NCBI RefSeq assembly: GCF_002564105.1
Contig: NZ_PDBX01000001.1
Coordinates: 62,001-126,000, forward strand
Origin: Collimonas sp. PA-H2
GTDB taxonomy: Bacteria; Pseudomonadota; Gammaproteobacteria; Burkholderiales; Burkholderiaceae_D
DNA: 64,000 nucleotides
Reading direction: 5' to 3'
Position 1 is the first letter of the stretch, and each line of letters starts with the position of its first letter. Made by a program: the position numbers and the translations under genes. Of the stretch, positions 1 to 9,319 are shown in pieces. A model generated the notes under the pieces. That model made no database searches. It worked only from the letters and a program-made list of their open reading frames with translations, and was not told where the DNA came from.

Positions 1-111
1 GGCGGGCAACGGCTGTGCGGTCGCCTTTTCTTTGCTTACTTTCTTTTGGCGAAGCAAAAGAAAGTAAGCGGCTGCCGGGCCGCTCCCGGCTTGTACCCAC
101 GGAGTAGCAAC
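1..111. repeat. Dispersed repeat with inverted core, copy 1
   Basis: Bases 1-111 are nearly identical to 29591-29700. Both contain a palindromic core (TTTCTTTGCTTACTTTC facing GAAAGTAAGC, near positions 28-69) followed by a GC-rich tail ending in GGAGTAGCAAC. This is an intergenic dispersed repeat, probably hairpin-forming. No coding sequence is associated with it, and the copy may extend beyond the window start. Confidence 0.8.
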
Positions 112-179
112 CGTGTAATCATCGCACAGGCTGTTCTTGGCACTTGCCAACCACCGGCCTGTTGGCCCGACTCAGCCCT

Positions 180-214
180 TCATCGCAGCAAAAGCGTTCT
201 GCAAATCCTTCTTC
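180..214 (-). pseudogene. Remnant of a second cystathionine gamma-lyase 3' end
   Basis: Read on the minus strand, this stretch encodes KKDLQNAFAAMK and then runs through a Gly codon into a stop. That matches the last residues of the intact lyase at 814-2025. The two copies differ at four of 35 bases and all four changes are synonymous (CAA/CAG, AAT/AAC, GCC/GCT twice), so the piece was once under protein-level selection. Nothing upstream of it continues the similarity. It is most likely the tail of a diverged or displaced copy left behind when the TPR gene was inserted or the 3' end was exchanged. Confidence 0.6.
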
Positions 215-280
215 GCTTGTTTGCGCAAGCGGACGGGGCGATTTATTTGCCGCAGATATCATGGAAATTTCAACCTCCCA

Positions 281-817
281 TCAAGACCAGCTCGACTCCA
301 GGGCAGTGCTCTTCAAAATTTCCGCAGCGTTTCCTGCCACCGAACGGTTATAGCGCGACAAATGCGGCGCCAGCGTCGTCAGCGCCAGGCAGGCCGCCTC
401 CACCGCCCGTCCCTGTACCAGGTAGGTGAGCGCCAGCGTGGCGCGGGTTTCATCGTACAAGGCATTGCCGTAGGCTGCGTCCTCATAGCGCTGCAGCTGG
501 GCACTGACCAGGCTTTCGCTTTCCTCCAGCTGCCCGAGCAAACGCAAAGTGCTGCCAAGCTGTATCGATGCCCGCGCCTGGCGGTAAGGATCCAGCCGCT
601 CGCTGGCCAGCGCCGCCCGGTACAGCGGCTCCGCTTCCGCTTCCAGGCCGGCAGTGTCGCGCGCGCAGGCGCGCTCGAACAGCGCCACGGGGTCATCCAC
701 AGGCCGCTCGGCGGCCAGCGCATCTGCCTGTGCCACCAGCTGTTCCGGCGTTATCGCATCAACCTGCCGCCACAGCGCTGCTACCCGCGCCTCCCAGTCT
801 TTGAAAACGTCGTTCAT
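281..817 (-). CDS. Tetratricopeptide-repeat protein, function unknown
   Basis: A 178-residue, Ala/Leu/Glu-rich helical protein with TPR-like periodicity: about four helix pairs in residues 45-165, including segments such as AEPLYRAAL and ASIQLGSTLRLLGQ. No signal peptide, membrane segment or catalytic motif is visible. Its ATG overlaps the stop of the upstream cystathionine gamma-lyase gene by 4 bp (ATGA), so it is the third, translationally coupled gene of the cbs-lyase operon. TPR proteins usually mediate protein-protein contacts. A role connected with transsulfuration is inferred only from position. Confidence 0.8.
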   Translation of the reverse strand: MNDVFKDWEARVAALWRQVDAITPEQLVAQADALAAERPVDDPVALFERACARDTAGLEAEAEPLYRAALASERLDPYRQARASIQLGSTLRLLGQLEESESLVSAQLQRYEDAAYGNALYDETRATLALTYLVQGRAVEAACLALTTLAPHLSRYNRSVAGNAAEILKSTALESSWS

Positions 818-2025
818 GCTTTCATCGCGGCAAAGGCATTTTGCAAATCCTTCTTCAGATCGGCAATATTTTCCACACCGACCGATAGCCGGACCAGCGA
901 ATCGGTAATTCCCAGCGTCGCCCGGTGCGCCGCCGGAATCGTCGCATGCGTCATGATGGCCGGATGCTCGATCAGGCTCTCGACGCCGCCCAGGCTTTCC
1001 GCCAGGGCGAAGATTTCACAGCGCTCCAGGAAGCGCCGGGCGCCGGCCAGGTCGGTTTTCAGATCGACCGAGATGATGCCGCCGTAGCCTTGCATCTGGC
1101 GCTGCGCCAGTTCGTGCTGGGGATGCGAGCGCAAACCCGGGTAATGGACGCGCGCCACTTCGGGCAGGCTTTCCAGCCAGCCGGCCAGCTCCAGCCCGTT
1201 CTGGCAATGGCGTTCAACCCGCAACGCCAGCGTCTTGATGCCGCGCAAGGCGAGGAAGCTGTCGAACGGGCCGGCGATGGCGCCCACCGCGTTCTGCAGG
1301 AATCCCAGCCGCTCCAGCCATTCCGCCTGGCGCGCTTCGCGGCCGACCACGGCGATGCCGCCGATGATGTCGGAGTGGCCGTTCAGGTATTTGGTGGTGG
1401 AATGCAGCACGACGTCGAAGCCCAGGGTCAGCGGCTGCTGCACCATCGGGCTGGCGAAGGTGTTATCCGCCACGGCGATGATGCCGCGCTCGCGGCAGAT
1501 CTTGGCGATCGCTTCCAGGTCGGCCAGCTTCAGCATCGGATTGGTCGGCGTTTCCACCCACACCATCTTGGTTTCAGGCCGGATTGCGTCCAGCAGGTTT
1601 TGCGGATCGACCAGGTTGACATAGCTGAACGAGAGGCCGGCGCTGCGCCGCCGCACCTTGTCGAACAGGCGGTAAGTGCCGCCGTACAAGTCGTCGCCGG
1701 CGATCACATGGGCGCCGGCGTCCAGCAGCTCCAGCACATTGGCGGCGGCGGCCATGCCGGAAGCGAAGGCGAACCCTTGCGCGCCCTGTTCCAGGTCGGC
1801 GACGCAGCGCTCCAGCGCCCAGCGCGTCGGATTGTGGGAGCGGCCGTAATCCAGGCCCTTGTTCACGCCCGGGCTTTGCTGCACGAAAGTCGAGGTAGCG
1901 TAGATCGGCGGCATGATGGCGCCGGTAGACGGATCGGGCGCCTGGCCGGCGTGGATCACGCGCGTGGCGAAATGCATGCCGGCCGTGTGGCCGCCCACTT
2001 TATGGTTGCTCGGGTCTGATTTCAT
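814..2025 (-). CDS. Cystathionine gamma-lyase/gamma-synthase family PLP enzyme
   Basis: A 403-residue Cys/Met-metabolism PLP enzyme, probably cystathionine gamma-lyase, which cleaves cystathionine to cysteine, 2-oxobutyrate and ammonia. Visible family features are YGRSHNPTR (phosphate-binding Tyr60/Arg62 of the neighbouring subunit), ASGMAA near 88, ADNTFASP near 186, and the PLP Lys212 in HSTTKYLNGHSD. It is directly downstream of cystathionine beta-synthase with a 4-bp ATGA overlap, which favours the reverse-transsulfuration lyase over MetB synthase. AGGAG lies 6 bases before the chosen ATG; Met17 would be an alternative start. Sequence alone does not firmly separate lyase from synthase activity. 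Confidence 0.88.
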   Translation of the reverse strand: MKSDPSNHKVGGHTAGMHFATRVIHAGQAPDPSTGAIMPPIYATSTFVQQSPGVNKGLDYGRSHNPTRWALERCVADLEQGAQGFAFASGMAAAANVLELLDAGAHVIAGDDLYGGTYRLFDKVRRRSAGLSFSYVNLVDPQNLLDAIRPETKMVWVETPTNPMLKLADLEAIAKICRERGIIAVADNTFASPMVQQPLTLGFDVVLHSTTKYLNGHSDIIGGIAVVGREARQAEWLERLGFLQNAVGAIAGPFDSFLALRGIKTLALRVERHCQNGLELAGWLESLPEVARVHYPGLRSHPQHELAQRQMQGYGGIISVDLKTDLAGARRFLERCEIFALAESLGGVESLIEHPAIMTHATIPAAHRATLGITDSLVRLSVGVENIADLKKDLQNAFAAMKA

Positions 2026-3404
2026 AAGAGGCTCCTGCGAAGATGGTTGAGTAGATCGAAACGGGTGATCAAGCCATGGAACTGCTGGTCGTCGGCGATG
2101 ATGGCGACCAGGCCGCGCGCCAGCGTGCTGCGCAAGGCCGGCAAGCCGGCATCCGGCGCCAGCTTTTCTATGGCGCTGGTCATGGTGCTGCTGACCGGGT
2201 CGCTGAAATGGGCCGGATCTGCCGCCACCTTGAGCAGCAAGTCGGATTCATCGATGATTCCCACCACCTGCCGGCCCTGCTGCGCCAGCACCGGCAGCTG
2301 CGAAACGTCGGCGCTGCGCATGCGGTTGAAGGCGGTCATCAGGGTGTCTTCGGCGGCAACGCTGACGACGCCGCCGTCGGTGTAGCGGCGGCCGATGATG
2401 TCGCGCAGGTCGCCCAGCATTTCGCGCTTGAGCAAGCCCTGGTCGCGCATCCAGTTGTCGTTGTATACCTTCGAGAGGTAGCGGGTGCCGGTATCGCAGA
2501 CGATGGTGACCACGCGCTTGGGCTCGGTCTGCTCGCGGCAATAGCGCAAGGCCGCCGCCAGCAAGGTGCCGGTGGAAGAGCCGCCAAGGATGCCTTCGGC
2601 CCGCACCAGTTCGCGCGCGCTGCGGAAACTTTCTTCGTCGCTGATGGTATAGGTATGTTTCACTGCCGACAGATCGGCAATCGACGGGATGAAGTCCTCG
2701 CCTATGCCTTCGACCGCCCAGGAACCCGGCGTCGATTTTATCTCGCCGGTATTCACGTATTCTGCCAGGATCGAACCTTGCGGATCGGCCAGCACAAACT
2801 CCAGTTGCGGCTGCACGCCGCGGAAGAAGCGCGTCAGGCCGGTCAGCGTGCCGGCGGAACCGACGCCGCAGACAATCGTGTCCAGCCGCTGTTCGCATTG
2901 CCGCCAGATCTCGGGGCCGGTGCTTTGCTCGTGCGCCAGCGGGTTGTGCGGATTGTTGAACTGGTCGGCAAAGAAAGCACCCGGCGTCTCGCGCGCCAAG
3001 CGCGCGGCGACGTCCTGGTAATACTCGGGATGGCCCTTGCCGACATCGGAACGGGTGATATGGACTTGCGCACCCAGCGCTTTCAGATGCTGGATTTTTT
3101 CCACCGACATCTTGTCCGGCACCACCAGGATCACGCGATAGCCTTTGGCGCAGGCCACCAGCGCCAGGCCCAGGCCGGTATTGCCGGCAGTCGCTTCGAT
3201 CACGGTGCCGCCGGCCTGCAGGCGGCCATCCTTCTCCGCCGCATCGATCATCGAGAGCCCGATGCGGTCCTTGATGGAGCCGCCGGGATTTTGCGATTCC
3301 AGCTTGAGAAACAGCTGGCAGCAGCCGGTATCGAGCCGCGTGACTTCTATCAACGGGGTATTGCCGATCAGGTCCAGCACCGCTGGACGGCTAGCTAAAT
3401 TCAT
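2022..3404 (-). CDS. cbs: Cystathionine beta-synthase
   Basis: A 460-residue PLP enzyme condensing homocysteine and serine to cystathionine. The N-terminal fold-type II domain carries the PLP lysine (Lys45) in PGGSIKDRIG, TAGNTG near 70 and the phosphate-binding GSSTGT near 275. The last ~120 residues form a pair of CBS domains, as in eukaryotic and some bacterial CBS enzymes, and cysteine synthases lack these. The N-terminal heme region of the human enzyme is absent. It is the first gene of the operon and feeds the lyase that overlaps its stop codon. Together they give the reverse route from methionine sulfur to cysteine. Confidence 0.92.
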   Translation of the reverse strand: MNLASRPAVLDLIGNTPLIEVTRLDTGCCQLFLKLESQNPGGSIKDRIGLSMIDAAEKDGRLQAGGTVIEATAGNTGLGLALVACAKGYRVILVVPDKMSVEKIQHLKALGAQVHITRSDVGKGHPEYYQDVAARLARETPGAFFADQFNNPHNPLAHEQSTGPEIWRQCEQRLDTIVCGVGSAGTLTGLTRFFRGVQPQLEFVLADPQGSILAEYVNTGEIKSTPGSWAVEGIGEDFIPSIADLSAVKHTYTISDEESFRSARELVRAEGILGGSSTGTLLAAALRYCREQTEPKRVVTIVCDTGTRYLSKVYNDNWMRDQGLLKREMLGDLRDIIGRRYTDGGVVSVAAEDTLMTAFNRMRSADVSQLPVLAQQGRQVVGIIDESDLLLKVAADPAHFSDPVSSTMTSAIEKLAPDAGLPALRSTLARGLVAIIADDQQFHGLITRFDLLNHLRRSLL

Positions 3405-3544
3405 GGGCGGATCTTCCTGTCAGAAAGGCGGCAGCCATCGCGCTGCCTGTTTCACATCAGACGATCGGCCTATCTTATCAGTTCTTTACTGAAACATTTT
3501 GGTGCATGAAATTCGCGGCATGAGTTTTACCGGTTTACAGCGGA

Positions 3545-3614
3545 CATAAAAAAAGCCGGACGCAAACTTCGCGCCCAGCCAGTTCAGCAACGCCAGCTCA
3601 AAAAGAAAGCTGGC
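3545..3614 (-). terminator. Probable terminator of the TonB receptor gene
   Basis: Just past the receptor stop (minus direction) lies a hairpin with arms 3608-3614 and 3592-3598 (AGCTGGC/GCCAGCT, loop 9). A second imperfect hairpin (GGACGC/GCGCCC) follows, then a run of T on the minus strand (A-run at 3548-3554). This fits intrinsic termination between the receptor and the cbs operon. Stem quality is moderate. Confidence 0.45.
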
Positions 3615-3626
3615 GGCTGCCTACGG

Positions 3627-6491
3627 TTAGAACTTGTAAGTACCTGTGATGTAGAACTGACGTCCCAGCGGATCGGTGTAACGTGCATCGTAACCGACCT
3701 GGTTGCCGCCGCCGGCAGTGACCAGCGAGAGAGGCGGAGTACGGGCAAACAGATTCTTGATGCCACCCGTGAATTCCAGACCTTTTTTCACCGTCAGCTT
3801 GGTCTGCCAGTCAAACGTGGTGTACGACGCCACGTTATGGTTAGGCATGGCCACGAACGCACCGTAGGAACCGTCAGGATTGACGATACGCACAGTGGCA
3901 TCGTCGGCGGTATAGGTCTGATCGTGATAACCGGAACGGTAGTTGGCTGCCAGCGTGTGGGTCCACATATCCGACTGCTTCCAGGAACCGGCCAGGCGGG
4001 AAATGACGCGGAACACCACGTTCTGGTCCGCACCATACTTGCCCAGGCTGCTTTGGGTGCCGCTGCCAGGGAAGTCCTGCTCGGCTTTCAGCATGTAGGT
4101 GCCGGTCCATTGCAGGCTCATGTCGCCGATCGGTGTTTTGGTCCGGAAACTATGATCCCAGTCGATGCCCTGATACTTGGCGCTGGCCAGGTTGACCGGT
4201 GTCTGCAGGAAGGCGATGGTTTGCGAACCCTGGATCGGATCGTTGAACAGCTTGAACAGGTTGGAATACAGTACCGGATTGGCGAAGGCCAGATTTTCCT
4301 GCAAGACGCTGATCTGGTCCTTGATGCGCACCGTCCACAGATCGAAGCCGATCGAGACATTGCGGATCGGCTCAAGACGGAAGCCGATAGTGCTTTGTTT
4401 CGAGGTTTCCGGCTTCAGGCCGCTCGAACCGCTGAGCTGGTTACCGCCTTGCAGCACGTCGTACTGGGTCGTACCCTGGCATCCAGCTGCGCGTGGATCA
4501 GGAGCCGAGACCGGGCATGGGTGCTGTTGCGCGGTATTTCCGACAAAAGTTACCGGTGAGGTGATCTGCGCCAATGTCGGCGCCTTGAAGCCGGTGCCGT
4601 AAGAACCGCGCAGCAGGAATGATTCGACCGGTTGCCAACGTGCAGAAATCTTATAGGTGGCTTTGCTGGCGGAGTTGCCTTGCGTCGCCGAGCCGATAGG
4701 ATTGCCCGCCAGGTCAAAGTTGGAATCATTTTTTGCGGCGTCGTAGCTGTCGTAGCGCAATGCGCCCGTGAGATCAAAGGTCTTGGTCACAGGCACCAGC
4801 AATTCAGCGAACGTACCGTAGTTCATCCGGCTTGCCGAGAACGGCAGCGAACCGGAGCCACCGCCAAGAATCGCGTCGGTATAGTTCGGCTGCAGCGCGT
4901 TGGTGCTTTGCAGAATCGCACTCGGACTATCCGAGTGCTGTTCCTTGGTCGCTTCCACGCCGAGGCCGATCTGGGACATGCCACCAGGAGCCTTGAACAG
5001 GTCGTGAGACACGTGCATGTTAAGGATATCGAGCTTAGAGATGGACTGGTCGAGCGTTTGATGCAGCACGGCCGGCGCCAATACAGCTACTGACGATCCT
5101 GCTGGCTGGAAGGGATCGAAACCACCTGAAGCAACAATATCTGAAAACGCATTGTTGCTGGCATAGCCGCCCAGGGCCTTGTCGTAGAAATGGTTCTGCG
5201 AATGGGTGTAGGACGCGTTGTAGTCCCAGCCCAAGAGGTTGCCGTCGATGCCAAAGGCCACGTGGATGGCGTCGGTCTGGTAATTATCGCGGCGGCCGCC
5301 TGTATCAAACAAGCGCAAACCCATCACCGCGCTGGAGACGTTGGCAGGATTTACACCCAGCTGTGCCAGATAAGGCGTCACGTACTTGGTATACAGAGGA
5401 CTGCTCAGCGACAACGACAGCGGTTGAGCCGGCGGCGCATATTGCGGCTTGATCTGGTAGCGCGATGCAACGGCTTCGCCGAACAGCGTGGTGTCGCTGT
5501 TGAGCTTCCAGTTGCCGGATACGACGAAGCTATCGCGGGTCGACTCCGGGATCAACTCCACGGTAGAGGCATAGTCGAACTTACAATAATTCCCTGACTG
5601 GAAAGTATTGGGGCCGCACTTGCCGTTCTTTAACAGGTCTGGTGAAAACTGCACTGTGGAACCGTCGTTGTTGCGCAAGGTAACGCCAGCCGGCGCCGTG
5701 TTGCTGCTCAGCTGGTACAGCGCATATCGTTTCCCATCGACAGTGAACGGCACCACGCCCGTATCGGCAAAACCGCGCTGGCCGGCAACCAGGTTTTTCT
5801 GCTCGTCGTGGCTGTATGCCAGCAGCACGTTGTAGCCGTCTTTATCCAGATCGCCAAAGCCTTTTGACAGTCCTACGTTAAAGCTCTTGCCGCCTGCTTT
5901 GGTTGGCGCATTGTAGGTGGCGGTGATCGTGGCTTCGGTGGAGTTTTTCTTGAGGATGAAGTTGACGACGCCGGCAATCGCATCCGATCCGTACAGCGCG
6001 GAAGCGCCGTCGGTGAGAATTTCGACCCGCTCAACCGCGGCCAGTGGAATACTTGCCAGGTTGACCGCATAATCGTTGTTGGCAATTGCCGATTTGGCGA
6101 TGCGCCGCCCATTCAGCAGCACCAGGGTATAGCCGGAACCGATGCCGTGAATCGACGCGGTTTCTACGCCGGCGCCGCCGCCGTTGACTGAGCTGGATGC
6201 GGGAATGAACCCTTGCATCGCAGGCAGCGCCTGGATCAGGTCGGCAACGCTGTTAGCGCCGCTCTTCGCAATATCATCCTGGGTCAGCGTCTGCACCGGC
6301 AGCGCACCTTCCTTGGTGATACGTTTGATGGATGAACCGGTGATTTCAACCCTTTGCATCTGCTGCGGTGAATCGTCCGTCTTTGTCTCCTGTGCCTGCA
6401 CGGAATGCGCCAGCAATCCCAGCCCTACCACCGCTACGCCGCCTGAAAACATCAGTCGCAGCGCGTGAGGCAACTTTCTTTCTTTTATCAT
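3627..6491 (-). CDS. TonB-dependent outer-membrane receptor
   Basis: A 954-residue receptor for energy-coupled uptake across the outer membrane. I chose the ATG at 6491 because GGGAG precedes it by 6-7 bases and it gives a clean signal peptide (MIKERKLPHALRLMF, hydrophobic stretch, then SVQAQE). The plug domain covers about residues 40-200, with VEITGSSIKR, a lipid-facing LVLLNGRRI and the conserved ERVEILTDGASALYGSDAIAGVVNFI block. The rest is a 22-strand barrel ending in the aromatic C-terminus YKF. No SecA-like STN signalling domain is present. The substrate cannot be told; relatives of this large class take up carbohydrates, peptides or iron chelates. No transporter partner lies next to it. 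Confidence 0.92.
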   Translation of the reverse strand: MIKERKLPHALRLMFSGGVAVVGLGLLAHSVQAQETKTDDSPQQMQRVEITGSSIKRITKEGALPVQTLTQDDIAKSGANSVADLIQALPAMQGFIPASSSVNGGGAGVETASIHGIGSGYTLVLLNGRRIAKSAIANNDYAVNLASIPLAAVERVEILTDGASALYGSDAIAGVVNFILKKNSTEATITATYNAPTKAGGKSFNVGLSKGFGDLDKDGYNVLLAYSHDEQKNLVAGQRGFADTGVVPFTVDGKRYALYQLSSNTAPAGVTLRNNDGSTVQFSPDLLKNGKCGPNTFQSGNYCKFDYASTVELIPESTRDSFVVSGNWKLNSDTTLFGEAVASRYQIKPQYAPPAQPLSLSLSSPLYTKYVTPYLAQLGVNPANVSSAVMGLRLFDTGGRRDNYQTDAIHVAFGIDGNLLGWDYNASYTHSQNHFYDKALGGYASNNAFSDIVASGGFDPFQPAGSSVAVLAPAVLHQTLDQSISKLDILNMHVSHDLFKAPGGMSQIGLGVEATKEQHSDSPSAILQSTNALQPNYTDAILGGGSGSLPFSASRMNYGTFAELLVPVTKTFDLTGALRYDSYDAAKNDSNFDLAGNPIGSATQGNSASKATYKISARWQPVESFLLRGSYGTGFKAPTLAQITSPVTFVGNTAQQHPCPVSAPDPRAAGCQGTTQYDVLQGGNQLSGSSGLKPETSKQSTIGFRLEPIRNVSIGFDLWTVRIKDQISVLQENLAFANPVLYSNLFKLFNDPIQGSQTIAFLQTPVNLASAKYQGIDWDHSFRTKTPIGDMSLQWTGTYMLKAEQDFPGSGTQSSLGKYGADQNVVFRVISRLAGSWKQSDMWTHTLAANYRSGYHDQTYTADDATVRIVNPDGSYGAFVAMPNHNVASYTTFDWQTKLTVKKGLEFTGGIKNLFARTPPLSLVTAGGGNQVGYDARYTDPLGRQFYITGTYKF

Positions 6492-7064
6492 TACAAACTC
6501 CCTTTGGGTAAGTTTCAGAGTAGAAATTTTAAGTTTTGTAAAAATCAAACAGATTTGTTAATCGCCTTGTGGGCGATGCAGCGGAAACCGCGCTCAGCTA
6601 CCTGAAAAGCGGGTTTCTTTTGCAGCAATGTCATTCCTTACGAAGGTCTTTTCTCGCGCTACATGTTGCGTATTACGACAAAATATTTCCGTACAAACAC
6701 AGGCAAAGCAACATACGTGCCACAAAACTTTCAACACTGAGACCATGCCTCTCCGTCCGGTTCACCAGCTGCAGTGCACCATGCGGATGAGCGATCGCTC
6801 GACATTTAAATTACCGTAAAGAAATTGGATTTGGAAACTGAAGTGGGCTCGCGTAATCTGCATACAACAACTAACCCCCTTTAAAAGTAACAAGAGTAAA
6901 AGTTGTACCAATCGGGAACCAATTAGTGCATATTATTGTCCCCGGTTTGCAATGCACGGTCCGAAATTATTGTTTATACAATAAACGACAGTTCGTGCCG
7001 CCAGCCCGGACCGGCAAGGGTTCGCGAAAGAATTTGCTGCGCCGCCGAAGCACTGAAGTGAGCC
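6492..7064. other. Intergenic region upstream of the receptor
   Basis: About 570 bases between the receptor start and the stop of the sensor kinase gene. It is AT-richer than its surroundings and holds no convincing gene. The only small structure I note is GTTTAT-aca-ATAAAC at 6972-6986, a 6-bp inverted repeat. It presumably contains the receptor promoter, but I cannot place the -35 and -10 with confidence. Confidence 0.6.
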
Positions 7065-8453
7065 TTAAGCGGGCAGTTTTGAAGGCGTGCCCAAAATTGG
7101 GAAGGGGAAATGCACCGAAAAGATCGTGCCGCTTGTAGCACCCGGCTCCACCGTGATCCTGGCGCCATGATCCTTGGCGATATCGCGCACGATGGCCAGG
7201 CCGAGGCCGTTGCCGGCGATACTGTCGTCAAGCCGGTGCGAACGCTTGAAAATCGATTCCTGTTCCGACGGGGCGATCCCCGGACCAGAATCTTCCACTG
7301 AAAAAATCCCGCCGTCCTTGCCTTGCAAGGTGCTGACAGTCACCGTGCCATTGTGCGGCGAGTAGCGGATGGCGTTGTCAATCAGGTTATCGATCAGGTC
7401 GCGCAGCAGGAAATGGTCGCCCATCACCCGCGTCGGCTGCAGGTTGAAGCCGAGATCGATATTCTTCTTGTGCGCCTCCTCGACAAAATGCTGGACCGAG
7501 CCCTCGACCAGCTTGTTCATTTCCACCACCCGCAGCCGCTCTTTTTCAAACTTGGCCGGCTCGGCGCGCGCCAGCGTCAGCAGCTGGTTGGTCTGGCGTA
7601 TCATGCGCTCGGTGGATGAGGTCATCAGCACGATCGAATGGGCGCTCTCGGGCTCATCCGCATATTTGTGCAGCAGCCATTCCAGCTGCGTGCGGAAGCC
7701 GGCCAGCGGCGTGCGCAACTGATGCGCCACATTCGCCAGGAAATTCTGCTGCGCCTTGGCGTCCATCTGCACCCGTTCCAGCAAGCCGTTGATGGCCTTG
7801 ACCACCGGGCTGAGCTCAGACGGCACCGGCTTCTCGTCCAGCGCCGACAAGTCGTCTCGGCTGCGCGCATTCAGCTCCGCCTTCATCTTCTTCAGCGGCA
7901 GCAAACCCTGGCTGATCGCCAGCCATATCACGGCAATCAGCACCAGCGCCAACACCCCTTCCAGCAACAACAGCGCGAAGAATATCACTGAGCGGATATG
8001 GGTGCGCTTGCGCAGGGTTTCGGCGACGCCGATATGCACCGGTTGCTTGCCTATCATGGTTTTCAAGGCCATGATGCGCACCGGCTCGCCGCGCATGAAG
8101 CCGTCGTAAGGAGTCGGTTCGTTCAGTTCTTCGCGTTCCGGCAGCAGCGGAAAATCGGCATCTCCCGCCAGCAGCTTGCCCTGCTGGTCGCGCACCACCA
8201 GGAAGATGGCGTCGAAGTGATCGACCCGCAGCACCTGCTCGGCCTGCTTCGACAAATCGATCTCGACTTGCTCGCCATTCTCGTGCAAGCGCGGAATCAT
8301 GGCCCAGCCCGCATCCGCCAGGCTCCGGTCGAACGCAATCTGGGCCGGGATCCAGGCCAGCCAGTAAGTCACGCCGGCGCCGATGATATTCACGGTCAGC
8401 AGCGGCACAACCAGCCACTTGAGCAGACTGACGCGGATGCTGGGCATCTTCAT
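7065..8453 (-). CDS. Sensor histidine kinase (QseC/TctE type)
   Basis: A 462-residue membrane kinase that phosphorylates the response regulator encoded just upstream. TM segments lie at about 10-30 and 156-181 with a ~125-residue periplasmic sensor between them, followed by a HAMP linker. The dimerisation/phosphotransfer box NVAHQLRTPLAG carries His244. ATPase motifs follow: N-box DNLIDNAIRYSP, G1 VEDSGPGIA and G2 GNGLGLAIV. The ATG overlaps the regulator stop by 4 bp. The architecture resembles tricarboxylate (TctE) and QseC sensors. No tctCBA-like target sits beside it, so the signal is unknown. Confidence 0.92.
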   Translation of the reverse strand: MKMPSIRVSLLKWLVVPLLTVNIIGAGVTYWLAWIPAQIAFDRSLADAGWAMIPRLHENGEQVEIDLSKQAEQVLRVDHFDAIFLVVRDQQGKLLAGDADFPLLPEREELNEPTPYDGFMRGEPVRIMALKTMIGKQPVHIGVAETLRKRTHIRSVIFFALLLLEGVLALVLIAVIWLAISQGLLPLKKMKAELNARSRDDLSALDEKPVPSELSPVVKAINGLLERVQMDAKAQQNFLANVAHQLRTPLAGFRTQLEWLLHKYADEPESAHSIVLMTSSTERMIRQTNQLLTLARAEPAKFEKERLRVVEMNKLVEGSVQHFVEEAHKKNIDLGFNLQPTRVMGDHFLLRDLIDNLIDNAIRYSPHNGTVTVSTLQGKDGGIFSVEDSGPGIAPSEQESIFKRSHRLDDSIAGNGLGLAIVRDIAKDHGARITVEPGATSGTIFSVHFPFPILGTPSKLPA

Positions 8454-9118
8454 GGATCGGTTTTTTCCAGCATGTAGCCAAAGCCGCGTATGGTGCGGAT
8501 TTCAATCCCTGCATCGGCAATCTTCAGGCGGACGCGCGAGATGTACACTTCGACGGCATTCAAGGTCAGCTCGGCGCCCCATGGCAGGATGGCGTCGATG
8601 ATCTGCTGCCGCGACACTACCCGCGAAGCCTGCTGCAGCAGGTACTCCAGCACCGCCCACTCGCGTACCGACAGATCGATCGTCTTGCCGTTGATCTTGG
8701 CCCGGCGCGATGAGGTGTTCAGCGACAACCCGCCCAAGTGCATCTCCAGCGGCTGCGGCGCGCTGCGGCGCAAGAGCGCGCGCACCCGCGCCACCAGCTC
8801 CTGGGTCGCGAACGGCTTGACCAGATAGTCGTCGGCGCCCAGTTCCAGCCCGTAGACCCGGTCCTGCACCGAATCGCGCGCCGTCAGCAACAGCACCGGC
8901 ACATGGCTGCCGCGCGCCCGCAGGCGCCGGACCACTTCAAAACCGTCGATCCCGGGCAAGCCGATATCCAGCACCACGACGGAGATTTCCGTACGCTGCA
9001 GCAGCGCATCGGCGTCGTTACCGTTCTGCACCACGTCGACCACCATGCCGTGGCCCTTGAAGATGCGCAGGATGCCGTCCGCCAGCACCGAATCGTCTTC
9101 TACCAAAAGAATATGCAT
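8450..9118 (-). CDS. OmpR/PhoB-family response regulator
   Basis: A 222-residue regulator with an N-terminal receiver domain (acidic pair in MHILLVEDD, phospho-acceptor Asp51 in VVVLDIGLPG, Thr in LLTARD, Lys in YLVKPF) and a C-terminal winged helix (LSVREWAVLEYLLQ ... VEVYISRVRLKI). I start at the ATG at 9118 because AAAGGAT precedes it by a short spacer and the protein then begins directly with the receiver strand. The in-frame ATG 21 bases upstream has no ribosome site. It is the first gene of an operon with the histidine kinase (4-bp overlap). Confidence 0.92.
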   Translation of the reverse strand: MHILLVEDDSVLADGILRIFKGHGMVVDVVQNGNDADALLQRTEISVVVLDIGLPGIDGFEVVRRLRARGSHVPVLLLTARDSVQDRVYGLELGADDYLVKPFATQELVARVRALLRRSAPQPLEMHLGGLSLNTSSRRAKINGKTIDLSVREWAVLEYLLQQASRVVSRQQIIDAILPWGAELTLNAVEVYISRVRLKIADAGIEIRTIRGFGYMLEKTDP

Positions 9119-9281
9119 TGAATCCTTTACCGCTTCCATACTCGCGCCTGGCCAGAACCAGGCGGCCGATCATTATTATTATTAATGCAAGCCTTGATAA
9201 TCCGGTGTCAATTTTAATCGGTCGGCATGCATTTGCGTTGATCCGCCCTCCACAGGCGGCAAGCTGCTGCGATAATAGTGC

Positions 9282-9312
9282 TTGACTTAGAGCGCACTCT
9301 AACTTCTACACT
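9282..9312 (+). promoter_or_regulatory. MerR-type promoter and operator (19-bp spacer)
   Basis: The -35 is TTGACT (9282-9287) and the -10 is TACACT (9307-9312), separated by 19 bases. The spacer region holds a perfect dyad TTAGAG-CGCA-CTCTAA (9287-9302). Over-long spacers with a central dyad are the hallmark of MerR-controlled promoters, so the downstream MerR gene probably controls itself and the following gene. The expected transcription start (about 9319-9320) coincides with the A of the ATG, which suggests a leaderless message. Confidence 0.8.
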
Positions 9313-9319
9313 TTATCCC

